NCBI GenBank assembly: GCA_020881915.1
Contig: JAJFPB010000005.1
Location: forward strand, 1,798,001 to 1,862,000
Origin: Paramyrothecium sp. XJ0827
Lineage: Eukaryota > Ascomycota > Sordariomycetes > Hypocreales > Stachybotryaceae
DNA length: 64,000 nt
Reading direction: 5' to 3'
Positions 34,018-45,963 of the stretch are shown one piece after another. The notes beneath the pieces were generated by a model. That model worked only from the letters and a program-made list of their open reading frames with translations. It had not been told where the DNA came from and made no database searches. Every line of letters starts with the position of its first letter. Within the stretch, counting starts at the first letter, position 1. The translations under genes were made by a program, and so were the position numbers.

Positions 34018-34959
34018 ATGTACCACCAACGTCGCAAGTCCGGCCACAGCTCGGCCAACAGCTCAACCACAGATGTTCGCAGAGCCGTCACCGTCTCGGA
34101 TCTCTCACGACCCAAACGCCCGGCCATGTCCCTTCGCAGGCACACGCCAGCCAGCGCTCAGAAACTTGGCCGAAGCCAACGGGACCGCGAGCGAGACTGG
34201 CAAGAAAGCTGGGACAACGATCGTGAGAGCTTCCCACAATTCTGGTATGCCAGACCCACCATCAATTGCTTCCCTCGTGGCTCCGTTCATGGCTAACATG
34301 GCTCGTCTCAACAGTATGACCTGCGAGAAGCAATTCATTCCCCACGACGACATGCATCTCTACTGCTCAGAAAGGTACGTAGGCCCCTCCCCCCCTAAAA
34401 ATCAACGCATTGTTATCCTTCGATGGGGAATCTCGGTTGCTAATTTAGGATCCTTAGCTGCCGCCGTTGTGACCAAACCTCTACGTCACAGAATGCATCG
34501 GCGCAAAGTCAATCTGGCAGCAATTACCCGTTCTACGCGGCGGGCGTGCCCGAACCTAAGGACATTGTTCCCCGAGCATCGCCGTCACGGCCCTCTTCGA
34601 TGCACCTGAGTCACTCACCACCCGCAACTCCCGGCACCTCCGCGTACCCTTACCACACTTCGGCCATCTCGGCCCTCCGTTCGCTCAACGTCCGACCGCC
34701 TAGCCCTCCGTCGCCCACTACCAGCAGTAGCAGCATTATTTGGCCCTTCAGTCGCAGCGCGGCCACGAGTCCCAGCTCATCGATGATGCGTCCTACATCT
34801 GGCTTCTTCTCGAGTACCTACGATGTTGGGTACGCGGGAGGCGCCTACACCTACGACGTGGGTACCGGTGGCATGGATAGGCCACTGCCCTCCCGTAACC
34901 CTGGTGGATACGCCAGGCCAAAGAGCATTGAGCTCGTCACTCCTATGGTGGGCCGCTGA
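34018..34959 (+). CDS. Ecl1-family zinc-binding lifespan regulatory factor
   Basis: Three exons, 34018-34244, 34315-34374 and 34458-34959, with introns of 70 nt (GTATGC...AACAG) and 83 nt (GTACGT...CCTTAG), encode 262 residues. Splicing both introns assembles a compact cysteine motif: QFCMTCEKQFIPHDDMHLYC then SESCRRCD. This CxxC...YCSxxCxxxD pattern is the hallmark of Ecl1-type proteins, small zinc-binding factors that in fission yeast extend chronological lifespan and respond to nutrient or metal limitation. The N-terminus is basic (Arg/Ser-rich) and the C-terminal two thirds is Ser/Pro/Tyr-rich and disordered. No DNA-binding domain is visible, in line with a role as a cofactor. The long gene-free DNA upstream and downstream suggests complex regulation. 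Without both splices the motif is broken, which supports the gene model. Confidence 0.82.
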
Positions 34960-37257
34960 AAGGTTGTGGTCACGACAGGGGGGCGGAGGCCAGAGAGCGG
35001 GGCGTCGGGTCAGGTGGCTCTTCTGCTGCTATACATTCGCGGGTCCCCCCACGCGCCTCACGAGTCTTAGAGCATAAGCGGCGCTGCTCATCAGCGCCAT
35101 CTTCCGGCCGCCTGGCGTCCTCAATACCTCCGCGGTCGTTGATGGGGGGACATTTGTCCCTTACGAGGCCTAACAGTCCTGGCTTGGCTGCACCCCGCCG
35201 CTTGGCTGATTGCACTTTGCGGGGTTACAGGGCTTCCGCGCGGGGGTAGCGAACTATCTGAAGCTACCAATCCTGGCTAGCTCTTCTGGTGCAATCAATC
35301 CAACAACGCAATGCCACGAGATGATGGGAAGGCGAAAGTGCCTACCCTTCCGCAAGAGTCAGGAGGGCTACAAACAGTCAACTCTCCATGTGGGGGTTTG
35401 CAATAGTGGCGGGCGGGTGGGATTTTGCCGTCAGTCGCATGAATCCGCACCGTCTGGCGTGATGACATGACGTTTACTCTCTCGTCATCATCAACACTGC
35501 CACAGTTGCCTTATTTTTTTGTTTTTGTTCGGGGTTGGGTCCGGCGTCCAAAATTCCTTTTGAACACTGTTTGCTATGATTTGGCTTCCCCCTTCGCTAC
35601 GAGCGGGTCCAGCATCATGCTGCAACCATGGTTCCTTGCTTTTTCCCTGCGTTTACTACTTGCCTGCAACCTATTCTCAAAGAAGGGACCGAAACGTCCC
35701 GTTTGGGTAATCTTCTAGATACATCATCCTGGAGGGACCACCTCCGGGACTTTTTATTGCGGCCCAATACAGAGGGTCCTGTTTTTTCTGTTTGTTTTTC
35801 TTGCTACACAAGCGCTACGCTTACGACGAAACGGGCATCACACTATCAAATGGCATTATAGATATCTCAACTTGGCATCAACTGGCGGGTTATCGGAGGA
35901 TCGGCGTGTCCACATATTTTTTGAATCAGTTTATTGTTGATCTCTTGTCTTTTTTCTTTTCTTTCGATCTCATGTCCTTGTCATGTACAGCGGTCTGATA
36001 GGGCGAGAAGCAGTGATGGACATTGTCAATCTCACATTGTTACAGTATGAGCATCTTGATGGGCGTTGCATTTGGGCTAGTGGACAGCAGATGGTCTCAA
36101 CGTGCGCTGCTGATCCTACTTTGCATTTGGATAGCATTGCAGAATACACACAAACTACTCCTCTCGAGCATGTCTTGAACCAGACTAGGCCGCTTTGTCA
36201 GTGAACACATCGCTTGACGGTCCAAAGCTCGTGTTTGTTCCGCAACTGCCTCTGCTGCGTGAGCCCTGGCCATGACCTATCGCATTTGGGGCCCAAGCCT
36301 GGTGTGGCCATGATGGAAAGGCCCGCAGGTCTGGTGACGCCGCAATTGACGAATCGCAAACGTTGGGCTTATTCCTGTTGCGCTGACGACGGGCACCAGG
36401 ATCCCATGGGCTCTGGTACGACCATGGTAGCTTACTGGGCACAGTATTCAGTATTCAGTATTACTCCCGGGTGTCCCCTTGTCCTTGTCAATGACGAGAT
36501 GGCCCCTACGAGATTGTGTGAGACGCAGGCGAGTCGATCATGTGAGCCAAACGGGCGTCGGAATAGATTGAGCTGCATGTCGGCGACCCAGCCCTGGGAA
36601 CCCTTCCCACCCATCCTGGGTGCTGGTGGCTTCGGGTTTTCCTTTTTGGTTCGTCTTCAATTTGTAGAGGTAATACAACACACGAGCTACCAAACGGGCA
36701 TCTAGTCTAGTCTGCATACATTTGCGCTAACGCCATCAAAAACGAACCGCAACCGCAACCGCACGGCACCACCCCCACCCTTTTATTCCTCATCCCGCAT
36801 TCCATTGCATTTCCCCTCCCTCGTTTCGCGTTTCCAAATTCTAGACAGGAAATGAAAAAACACATGCATGCAGTCAGCCCCCGGGGAAGCGGACAGGAGG
36901 GGACGGGGGGGGTTTGCGCGCTGCAGGCAGGCAGGACAGGCCGATGCAGAGTATCATTGAGACCTTTGATCGAGACACCTGCGGGTTGAAAGAAAGGGCG
37001 GGTGGCACGAAGGAAGAGAGAAAGAAAGAGAGAGAGAGGGGGCGAAAAAAATAATATGATGCGAGGCGAGAACAGAGAGGAAGAGAAGATCACAAGGCGT
37101 CAGTGGCGTCTGCATCGTCTAGGATCCGCGACTCCCTTTCGTTTATATTTTTTGTTCCCATCTTTTCAGCTGTTCTGTCCTGGCTGCCTTTCTTTCACCC
37201 CGGGGAAGAGCGGGGGCGACAATTCGCTTAGGAAATAAAGAGCTGTAGCGGAGAGGA

Positions 37258-37379
37258 GGGGGGGGGAAGAAGGGCTGAAAGCCGTGGTGATATCCCAAGC
37301 ACGCTGGGTATGCACAGTAACTACTTTCCATCCTCATTCTCGCCAACTCCCCGATTTGGCGGGGGCCGGGGGGGGGGGG
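37258..37379. other. Clustered G runs (possible G-quadruplex tracts)
   Basis: Runs of 9, 5 and 12 guanines occur at 37258-37266, 37361-37365 and 37368-37379, with an 8-G run further left at 36905-36912. They lie in gene-free DNA. Very long homopolymers may also carry sequencing length errors. Confidence 0.6.
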
Positions 37380-38258
37380 AGAAAGCCCCAGGCAAAACCC
37401 CCGTTGCACGATGGAGGCGTGCAGTGGCTGGGTCCGCCTTCATTAGGTACAAAGCCGAGAAGGGCAGGGCCCCCGGGATGGTGACGAGCAGAACGACAAG
37501 GGGTGTGGACAGAGGGAGCGAGGGAACTCGCTTGCACCGTCCCCAGAGCCGAGCCTCCGGGGATGGTTCGAGGTTGAGGTTGCATGTCCGTGGCTGGCCT
37601 ATTTTTCCCATCCTTCGGAATCTGCATTGGCTCGCGTGACACAGAACGCTCAGGTCGGGCATGGGGAGTTTTCTCGCTTCGTTTCGCTTCGGGGGGAAAA
37701 GGCTATGAGTCCTCTGGTATGCCTACGTCATGGCCCATCGGATGCCATCTTCTCCCTCGGCTACCTCTGGCGGAGGTCCCGGTTATCATTGACAATTGAC
37801 TTGACAAACGCCGAAGAAAAGGGGTCCCGGCTTTGGAGAGATGATGTGCTCGAAATCATCAATTGCCACTCTCACGGGGGTTCTGCCGCACAGTGGCAGT
37901 CCTACAAACTGTAAAGACATGTAGCCACATCGAGAACCATGTAGATTGGGCCGCTCATTCATTCATCTTTTTTTTTTGTACAAACCGGGGCCCTCCCGTC
38001 GGCCTCCTTCTCCCCATAAAGACGCCCAAAATAATCAATAGGTATGCCTGCTCAGCAGCCTCGGCCCTGTTGGAGTACCCAATGGGATAAACCACAAACA
38101 AATCATGCTATAGATGGTAATGCGTGTTACAGTTGCCTTCCCGACGAGGCACGCAAGGTCAAATAAGTCAGACAGCATCCCAACTCCGAAGAAAGGCTCC
38201 CCCGCCCCGGCGAAGGTCTCATTCGCATCCGTTCCTATCATTTCGGTTCTCCATTCCC

Positions 38259-38282
38259 GCTCTCGCTCTCGCTCTCGCTCTC
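38259..38282. repeat. Hexanucleotide repeat (GCTCTC)4
   Basis: Four perfect tandem copies lie about 10 bp downstream of the DRS2 stop codon on its transcribed side, so they are probably in the DRS2 3' untranslated region as GAGAGC repeats. Confidence 0.9.
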
Positions 38283-38291
38283 CCTGTAGTT

Positions 38292-41200
38292 CTAGCTCCC
38301 CATAGGCCGTGAGCTTGCCATCTCTCCGTATCGTCCTCTGTGCTTGGTCGTGTCGTAAGCCTGGAGCACGCGGGTCTGGCTCTCGTCGGCTTGCGAAAAC
38401 GCATATCCGCGTTGCTTGCGCATACGTTGCACTTGTCGAACCTTCCGGATTGCTTTTTGGAATTGCTCCATTCTACCATGATAGTCAGTAACCGCTCCAT
38501 TCCGTCCAATGTTTTGTGTCAGAGGAGGGGGTTTCGTTTGCTACTAACCTTGGTCGATAATCTTGAATGTTGTACTTCTGAATCTCCTGGATGTGGTGGT
38601 ACGTCTGTGGCCAGTACATGCGCTTGACATATTTCCACACCACATCACGGAGCAGGCACAGGACGGCTAGGACGGGCATCTGGATCCAGAAGACAGGGCT
38701 GGAGTATAGCCGCGGTATCACGCCATGGTACTCCTTGGACACATTGACCATGGGTGCAACGATGCCGTACACGGCGACGAATACCCACCAGATAGCCATG
38801 CTGCCAGGGATGGCGATGACGTGGTACTTTGTCCAGTTGTTTGTGATCAGAGCTGCCTTACCGAGCACAGTCATGAGCACAGCGCCGTACATGGCCGTTC
38901 CCCAGAGCCAGTGACCCGCGACCTTGCCGTCGCCCTGGATCAGCTCACCCCACCAGAATCCGTTGGTGATGAAATAGAGTATCAGGGAGTGGTAGACTGC
39001 ATTGGCGATCCACTGCGCAAACACCTTGAGCTTGAACGCGTCGTTCCGCTGTCCCATGATGTAGAGTTGAGGATAGCGGTCGAGAAGTCGCGCCGAGATA
39101 AATTGATCGAGAATGCCGATTGCCAATGGCGGAAGCACCGTGTAGAAAACGTTGTAGAAAGACAGCGTCCAGGACTCAAAGATGACTTGGCCAGAGAAGA
39201 CATTGTAGAAGGTGTACTAGCACATCATTAGCCATCAGATAGATCAAACCGAATTGTCTAGCCGGAATCTCGCCACTTACCCAAAACTGCGTCATGTACA
39301 AAGTAATGTTTTTGTAGAAAGAGAACAGGATCGTCTTGCTCACACGATGATAGCTCCAGGCGCCGTGGACGAGAAGCAGTTTGCGCAAGAACCGGAACTG
39401 GGCGATGGCAACATCGGCACTTCGCGCAGCCTGCAAACCCTCGACACCGCTGATACCGACTCCAATGTGGGCGGCCTGGATCATGGAAACGTCGTTGGCT
39501 CCATCTCCGATGGCAAGTGAAATCGACTCCTTCTTGTATTTCTTAACGAGCTTGACAACAAGAGCCTTCTGCAACGGGGACACGCGGCAGCAGATAACGG
39601 CCTTGCACATGACGGCAAGATCAAGGAACATCTTCTCAAGGTCTTTCTCAAGTGCATATGTCAAAGACTTGCCGTCAATGACGAGCGCCAATGTTTCGGT
39701 CTCGATCGTTCCGTCACCCTGCGTTCTGATCGCGTCCAGTTTCTTTTGTATGTTATCGCGAGTTGCCGCAGCCGATTCTTCATTTACGATGAGGAGCATC
39801 ATGTCCTCGCTGAGGAGTTTGCAACTCATACCAATGTTGATGGCCGTCTCCTGTCGGTCGCCAGTCAAAACCCACACCTTGATGTTGGCTTGCTGCAGGG
39901 TATGGATTGTCTCGGGAACACCATCTTGAAGCCTGTCCTCAATAGCAGTTGCGCCAAGCAAGTAAAAGTCGTGCTCGATAATCTCCGCTGCCTTGTCCAA
40001 CTCGTCCGCACGGCTACCTCCCACGGTCGTCGCAGCTGTCTCGAAGATCTTGAGCCATTCCTGAAACTCATGCTCGGGAACTTCTCGCATGGCTAGGCAA
40101 AGCGTGCGGAGACCCTCGGAAGCGTATTCCTCCAGGTGCCGCAAGGTGACCTCGACATGTGGGTTCTGGTCGTTGAGTCGCTCAAGAATGACCGTGTCCG
40201 CTCCCTTGCAGTAGCATCGAATCTTGCCATCTGGGCAACGGTAAATGGCCGACATTCTCTTTCGCGTGGAATTAAACTCGCAAACAGCCAGTAGCTCGTA
40301 TTCCATCTCTCGGCCATTAGCCTCGATGAGGACAGACTTGGGCTTTCGGGCAGTGAATTTGTATCCCAACTCCACGGCACCAGCAACAAGAGCACCCTCA
40401 TCCGGAGAGGCTGCCTGGTATTTTATATCGCCCTTCTCAGTAACCTCGGGAATAACAGTGTGGCAGGTAGCAAGGAGGCTGAGGAAGTGATCGATGGCAG
40501 GTGCAGTTTCATGCCCTTCCGCCAAATTTGACCTCAAGCGATTGAATGCATGAATACCCGTTTCCACGCCATCTTCAATTGTGGCACGACGATCTTCCGG
40601 CACATCGTCGGCATACTGGATACCGGCAATCGTACATTGCTTGAATTCCATCATGTTGCAGGTCAGCGTGCCCGTCTTGTCGGAAAAGACGTACTCGACC
40701 ATGCCCAGCTCTTCAACCAAGCTCGATGTTCGGCAGGTAGCCGGGGTATCCGTCTTCTCGTAGTATATGTCGAGATCGTCATTGATAAGGATGCCGTGCC
40801 AGTATTTCACAAGCTCGACTGTGACGAAAAGAGAAATGGGAACCAATGAAGCGAACAGAACCCAGTACGTTACCATGTCTCTCGCAAAGGTCTCTGCGAT
40901 TCTTCCCACATCGCTAATGCTACCCAACTCCAGGTACGCGTACGAAGGGCCGTGGAGACTCCGAGAAACAAGGTCTCCAATGGTACTGGCGATACTGAGG
41001 ACAAGTAGGATACCGACCAGGACCAAGACGAGCCAGTTGAGCTGTCTTTCGACTTTTGTGCGCTTAATTGGTGTGGCTGTGGCATTTCGCATGAGTTTCG
41101 TTTCGTGACCTGTGAAAACAACGACACCATGCACCCACGGGGTGTTTCGCAAGGTTGCACCTCGAAGGAGGAGCTGCTCGGGGTTCAAGGGAAGTTCCTT

Positions 41201-42490
41201 TTCGCCACCTCCAGCCTGCATTGTCATGGTAGCTTCGTACGTGTACAAGCTGCTGTTAGGCTGCTCCGATTTGATTCGGCCTCCAAGTCTGCTGAGTTCG
41301 CTTGGCGAGACCAGACCGGAAGTCTCCGGCAAAGCCTGCTTGATCTTCAGGTTCGTCTCGCCATCAAGATTCGCTGTTTCGATATAACAGAGACCTTCGG
41401 GTTCCGAACTAGCTAGAAGGACCAAGTCTGCAGGGAAAGGCTCCTCCGACTCTACGCGTACAATATCACCAACTGCGACATTGATCCATTTCGTCTCCGT
41501 GAAGCTCGTTCCACGGAGAACCTGCGCTTTTGAACTGTTGAGCGCGTTATCCGCCTGCTTCCGCCTGTAGTCCTCCACCAACTCCTTGACAGCGGAAATG
41601 GCAAGCACGACCAAGAGGGGGGCGATGGTGGTGTAACGATTCGTCGGAGAGAGGCCTGGAATCTGCTGCAGACCCGCGGTGAACAGGAAGAAGACGTTGG
41701 CGAACTTGGAGAATTGTTCGAAGAGGAACTTGGGTAGGAAGGTGGCAAAGTTATATTTGGCAGTCGAGATGTGGTTGTCGACATATTTGTTCGTGGCGTT
41801 GGCGGGAGGGTTGTTGAGGTGGATTATTCTTGGGCCCAGGGTGGATGGATCGGGTTTGCTCCTACCGAAGCCGAACTTGAAGTTGCCCATATCAAACTTC
41901 TTGCTGCTTTGTTGCGGCTGCTGTGTCGCGCCGACTGAGTCTCCCCTGTCCCGCCCAGGCTCGGTCAGAGGTAAGTCCATCTCTGAGTAGCCCTGGCCCA
42001 TGCCCAGCCGATTCTTGACCTTTCCCAAGAAACCACCGCCCAGGCCTAGCACGCTATTGCGGTTGCGAGCATTGTGTCTCGCGGAAGCGGAGGGGCCCCC
42101 TCCGTTCTGGTAGTACGAATCGGCTTCTTGGGGATAGTCGTCGAAGTCATCGGCGTAGCGTTGGTAGTTATGCAGGTCAGAAGTTTGGTCAAACTGTCTG
42201 TTCCTGTCTGTGTACGGAGTCTGCGGGCTCTGTAGTTCGGAATCCATCCCTCCGCGAGATCTAGATGCCGATGGATAGCTGGCACCCGCGCCAACGAAGT
42301 CGTCGTAGGATTCGGACGGTCGACCAGGACGGTCGTGGTCGGCAGCGTAGGTTCTCATCAAATCGTCATCGTTCAGGGCCGAGCGCTGGCCGCCGCCGTA
42401 GACCGGTTGGTCGTTTTCGAGATCTAGTAATAGGTCGTCGCGATTGCTGGACGGTCCCCCGTAGGGGCCTCCGGGTGGTCTTCCAGCCAT
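38292..42490 (-). CDS. DRS2: P4-type phospholipid flippase Drs2
   Basis: Three minus-strand exons, 42490-39281, 39216-38549 and 38472-38292, with introns of 64 nt (GTAAGT...GCTAG) and 76 nt (GTTAGT...GGTAG), encode 1352 residues. A disordered N-terminus of about 220 residues precedes PRIIHLNNPPANATNKYVDN, the P4 entry motif. Core motifs in order are EPEGLCYIETANLDGETNLK (actuator), SDKTGTLTCN with the phosphorylated Asp near residue 604, VLTGDRQETAINIG, and GDGANDVSMI near residue 993. About ten membrane helices are visible, and the C-terminus carries the fungal block YHHIQEIQKYNIQDYRPRME. Drs2 flips aminophospholipids in the trans-Golgi and endosome with a Cdc50 partner and supports vesicle budding. 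The first ATG in the conserved frame is at 42490. The gene is divergent from CRIPT. Confidence 0.96.
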
Positions 42491-42934
42491 GCTGGCGGAC
42501 AAGTAATGTGTTGGCAATCCAATGGGAAGTTCCGCCGGCCAGGCATGCGAGGTCGAGCAAGTTGGAAGAGAAGATGCAGTGGGATTTCTTATCCGTAGGA
42601 GGAGTCGTCCAAAGGCTCGGCCCTACACTGCTCTGCGCGGCTGATGGCGAACCAACGGATGGGTCGATTTGGTGATGCTGCAGCACAGCCTCCTTTCCGC
42701 GCAATATGGGCGGAATCGCGGATGTGAGACGGTTGAGTTCGCTGTTCAGGCAGTGCGGTGAGTCGAGTCTCTTTCTCTCGTGCCACCAGCGCGCAGGTAG
42801 GGAATCTGCCTGGCGTGAATGTTCTGAGATGTCCGCTCTGCGGATGCTCAATGCTCAAAGCGCGGATGTACGTTGCCGTGATCTGTCTCTCGGGATCGCA
42901 ACCAGCAAGTTTTAGGTCCCTTGCCAGAGAGCTC

Positions 42935-42947
42935 AGGTACAGTACCT
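42935..42947. repeat. 13-bp palindrome aggtac-a-gtacct
   Basis: Perfect 6-bp arms flank one central base. It is followed directly by further TACCTTACC sequence, in the DRS2/CRIPT intergenic region. Confidence 0.85.
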
Positions 42948-43021
42948 TACCTTACCTGACGCATGGGACGAGGAGGTGCAGGGCTGGTACTTTGCGCGCC
43001 GGCAGCAGGAATACGAGGCGC

Positions 43022-43040
43022 GAGGTACTCTGAGTACCTC
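43022..43040. repeat. 19-bp palindrome gaggtactc-t-gagtacctc
   Basis: Perfect 9-bp arms flank a single central T. It lies about 530 bp upstream of the DRS2 start, between divergent genes, and shares the GGTAC core with other intergenic inverted repeats in this window. Confidence 0.9.
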
Positions 43041-43959
43041 ATTGGCAGCATGTGTAAGAAAGGTCCCCACACCAACCGCCTGGAAAAGGGGACCCGCTGG
43101 TGGTACCTGTACGAAGACACGCGGCTACCTTCACTGAGGTGCCGTTGGCCCGTTCGGTGGCCGCAGCAGTGGGTCTTTGTCTCTTCTCGAGCCACCCAAC
43201 CTCGCCGAACCAGCCTTGCCTGCTAATTCTGGCTCACTGGCACTGGGACTGGCACTTGCAGCGAGGCCAACTGGGTAAAAAAAAAATGGCTAATAAAAGG
43301 GATGAGGCGTCAGCGCTCGTCGCTGACGTACCCCATAGACCACTTTTCTCAACACACTAAGGTGCTAAGCCTGCCTTACCTGAGAACATTCTGAGCCCGT
43401 TGCAGCAGCTGAATGGACGGCGGACACGAGCATGCGAGGTTCCCAAGATATCTTCATGCTGATAATTTACCGTGTATCTGAACCGGGGAAGCAGAGCTCC
43501 AAGCGCACGCACCACATGAGCTATGCCAAGCAAATAATCATTGCTTTTCAGATACCTTGGTTTCAACCTGACTTGAAACACGAATTAGTCCTCCTATAGA
43601 ACTAGTATTGCGCTCTCACTTAGTACATTATTGGCCAGTCGCGCAGTGGTACCTCCTCTACCACGGTGGTCAGACGATGTCACGTCACCCGCCCAGGCTG
43701 TGAGTGTAGTCGATACTTTCAACGCCAGCCTAAAACGACGGGTCCTCGTGCACATCCAGGTCTCGAATACTTTACACAGCTGGCTAAACGTTATCAACTG
43801 CACCGAGCCCATTGGCCCCTGTGGATCCTCACTTGATTGTCTCAACATCACTCATCAGCCAACTTCCATCCAGAGTGGCAAGGACTTCTGTGAGCGGCTT
43901 CACATGTCTTAGCAACTGACCACAATAAACATCTGGGCTCCTCACTCACCTCAGTCGCC

Positions 43960-44484
43960 ATGGTTTGCGCCAAGTGCCAGAAGCTCGTCAAGGGCACAGC
44001 GCTCGCCACTCCCGGCGTGAAGAAGAAGAGCGAGATGTACTACGGCTCTCCAGCCACTACCAAGGCGTCCGGGAGCAAGTCGGCAACCCTGGGACAGACC
44101 GGCGTCGTCAAGGTATGGCCGCGAACGATGATAATTTCGTAGTGGCGCTGCTGCTAATGCGACGTTCACCAGAGCAAACTCTTGTCCAAGTCAGCCAAGA
44201 ACCCGTACGCGCAGTACGCCAGGTACGTGCCTCACTCTTACATGACCTGCCTCATTCTGACCTTTTGTCATCAGTGCTTGTACGAAATGCAAGACCAAAA
44301 CCACGCAGGGCCACTCGCTGTGCCACAAGTGCGCATACAAAGATGACGGTACGTGGCTGTCCTGAGGAACGGGCTGTGCTGAAGACTGACAAGACCACCA
44401 GCATGCGCCATGTGTGGGAAGCCTAACAAGAAAGCCAAAACTACGGGCCCAGTAGTAGTTGGAGAGAAGTTCTCCTTGAAGTGA
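43960..44484 (+). CDS. CRIPT: CRIPT-family cysteine-rich protein
   Basis: Four small exons, 43960-44112, 44173-44222, 44275-44348 and 44402-44484, encode 119 residues; introns are 60, 52 and 53 nt with GTATGG or GTACGT donors. The protein starts MVCAKCQKLVKG and after splicing gives NPYAQYASACTKCKTKTTQGH, CHKCAYKDDACAMCGKPNK. Four CxxC pairs form the zinc-binding scaffold shared with animal and plant CRIPT, and the total length is close to the usual 100-120 residues. Mammalian CRIPT was first described as a PDZ-domain partner of PSD-95; fungi lack that context, so its role here is open and may be nuclear or RNA-related. The strong agreement of all four exons with the family supports the splice model. 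Confidence 0.92.
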
Positions 44485-44940
44485 AGTCTGGGCATAATTT
44501 CGAGAAAACAAATGAGAAAGTGTGAACACTTCGACTCTTCCAAGCCTCCAGCGACCCAGCCGGGTCATTCCGCCGCCTTATCGCCTGGCATAACACGACA
44601 AATGGCGATTTCTAAGGTCTCTCGACATCAGGATCCCCTACGGAATAAGCAAGGAATTAGCCACCGGCTTCCGAGCCAAATCTTTATTGTTTAACAGGAC
44701 AGGCACGGCTCCAAAGTCGATGATGTATGGTGGAAAGTGCCAACAAATGGTTGGGATATATCAAGCTGTGCAAGGACAACAACACCTGCATGGGCGGGGT
44801 GACTTGTTGATACCATTTGGCAGTTAAACATCTGGATGATTGTATTAAAAGAAGTTTACTTTACATAATACATGTAGCTCTCAGTCCCGCAGATATGCAT
44901 TCCGTTACCGGCGAATACAGTTCAGTGTCTCTCCGGTGCT
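44485..44940. other. Convergent 3' flanks of CRIPT and epoxide hydrolase
   Basis: This 456-bp spacer lies between convergent genes and is AT-rich around 44830-44880. No gene was seen. Confidence 0.5.
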
Positions 44941-45963
44941 TCACAGGTTCGACTTGCTTGCACCGTTGACCTTGTTCTGGAGGAATTTAAGGATTTGTTC
45001 GTTCACCTCGTCGGAGGTCTGCCACAGGGCCCAATGCGAGCTGTTGACCTCCTCCCGCGTCAGCTGCTTAAAATACTTCTCCATACCAATGGACATCTCG
45101 GGGGTCAGGGCGGCGTCCCGCGTAGCCATGATGAAGAGCGCCGGCATCTCCAACTGCTTCTGGTCCTTGGCCAGGGGCAGCTCCTCCTCCCAGTTGATTT
45201 TGCGCGTGCGGTACCAATTGAAAGGTCCGCGCATCTGCGGCGCTTCCTGGCGCATATACTCCTGCACATAGAAGTCGAGCTCCTCGCTGCTGAGGAGCGG
45301 CGTGGGCCGCAGCTTGGGCAGGTTCTCGAGCAGCACGCCCTTCTCGAGGGAGATGCCGTACTCGCCGTTGGGGCCGCTGCCGCCAAACAGGGCGTTGAGC
45401 AACTGGCGGATCTTCTCCGGGCCCTGCAAGGCGATCTCGAGGTCCGGACCGGCCAGGTGCAGCTGGTAGCCGAATTGTCGGAGCCGGCCCGAGGCGATGA
45501 CTTCCTCGAGCGGCTGGAACTCGCTGCGGGCCGGGTAGAAGGGCGTGCAGACGCTGAAGACGGCCTTGACGAGCTTTGGGAACCACATGGCGACTCGCCA
45601 GACGAGCGCACCGCCCCAGTCGTGGCCACCGATGATGATTTGGCCGTCGCCGACGAACTTCTTGGCGAGCTCGTTAATGTCCCCGGAGATGGTCTTGTGC
45701 GAGAACTCCTCCAATGACCCCGGACGGTCTGTGCCGGCGTAGCCGAGCATGTTCGGGGCCACGACCCGGTAGCCCTTGGCCACGAGGAAGGGGATCTGGT
45801 ACCGCCATCCAAAGGCCATGTCTGGCCATCCGTGGCACAGGAAGATGGTGTCGATGGGCTCACTCTGAGGCTCGCCGATGATGTAAGTGTACTTCCTGCC
45901 GCGGACGGTGGCGGACTCGGTCCGTACGCGGGGATCGTTGGGGACCAGCTTACTTGTGTCCAT
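44941..45963 (-). CDS. Soluble epoxide hydrolase-type alpha/beta hydrolase
   Basis: A single exon of 340 residues starts at the ATG at 45963. Alpha/beta-hydrolase fold landmarks are complete: oxyanion-hole motif HGWPD (residues 44-48), nucleophile elbow GGHDWGG with Asp115, lid tyrosines near Tyr166 and Tyr251 (GPFNWYR), acid ATRDAALTP with Asp283, and the catalytic His310 in NSSHW. The Asp nucleophile, HGxP and two lid tyrosines distinguish epoxide hydrolases from esterases; the enzyme should open epoxides to vicinal diols, for detoxification or lipid-epoxide metabolism. No signal peptide or targeting sequence is seen, so it is probably cytosolic. Its GC content is high relative to its AT-rich flanks. 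The natural substrate cannot be inferred. Confidence 0.88.
   Translation of the reverse strand: MDTSKLVPNDPRVRTESATVRGRKYTYIIGEPQSEPIDTIFLCHGWPDMAFGWRYQIPFLVAKGYRVVAPNMLGYAGTDRPGSLEEFSHKTISGDINELAKKFVGDGQIIIGGHDWGGALVWRVAMWFPKLVKAVFSVCTPFYPARSEFQPLEEVIASGRLRQFGYQLHLAGPDLEIALQGPEKIRQLLNALFGGSGPNGEYGISLEKGVLLENLPKLRPTPLLSSEELDFYVQEYMRQEAPQMRGPFNWYRTRKINWEEELPLAKDQKQLEMPALFIMATRDAALTPEMSIGMEKYFKQLTREEVNSSHWALWQTSDEVNEQILKFLQNKVNGASKSNL

Larger units (their letters stand above)
34960..38291. other. Gene-free 3.3-kb stretch between Ecl1-like gene and DRS2
   Basis: The 3' flanks of two convergent genes surround a central region with no supported gene. Notable features are G tracts at 36905-36912, 37258-37266, 37361-37365 and 37368-37379, a GA-rich tract at about 37010-37045, and a hexanucleotide repeat at 38259-38282 next to the DRS2 stop. 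Short open frames have no domains. Confidence 0.5.
42491..43959. other. Divergent promoter region DRS2/CRIPT
   Basis: This 1.5-kb stretch lies between divergent starts. It contains two perfect short palindromes (42935-42947 and 43022-43040) built on GGTAC/GTACC, and an A run near 43278-43286. No gene was identified. Confidence 0.55.

Noticed and set aside
44995..45717. 240-codon plus-strand frame
   Set aside because: It is antisense to the epoxide hydrolase, which has a complete catalytic set on the minus strand.
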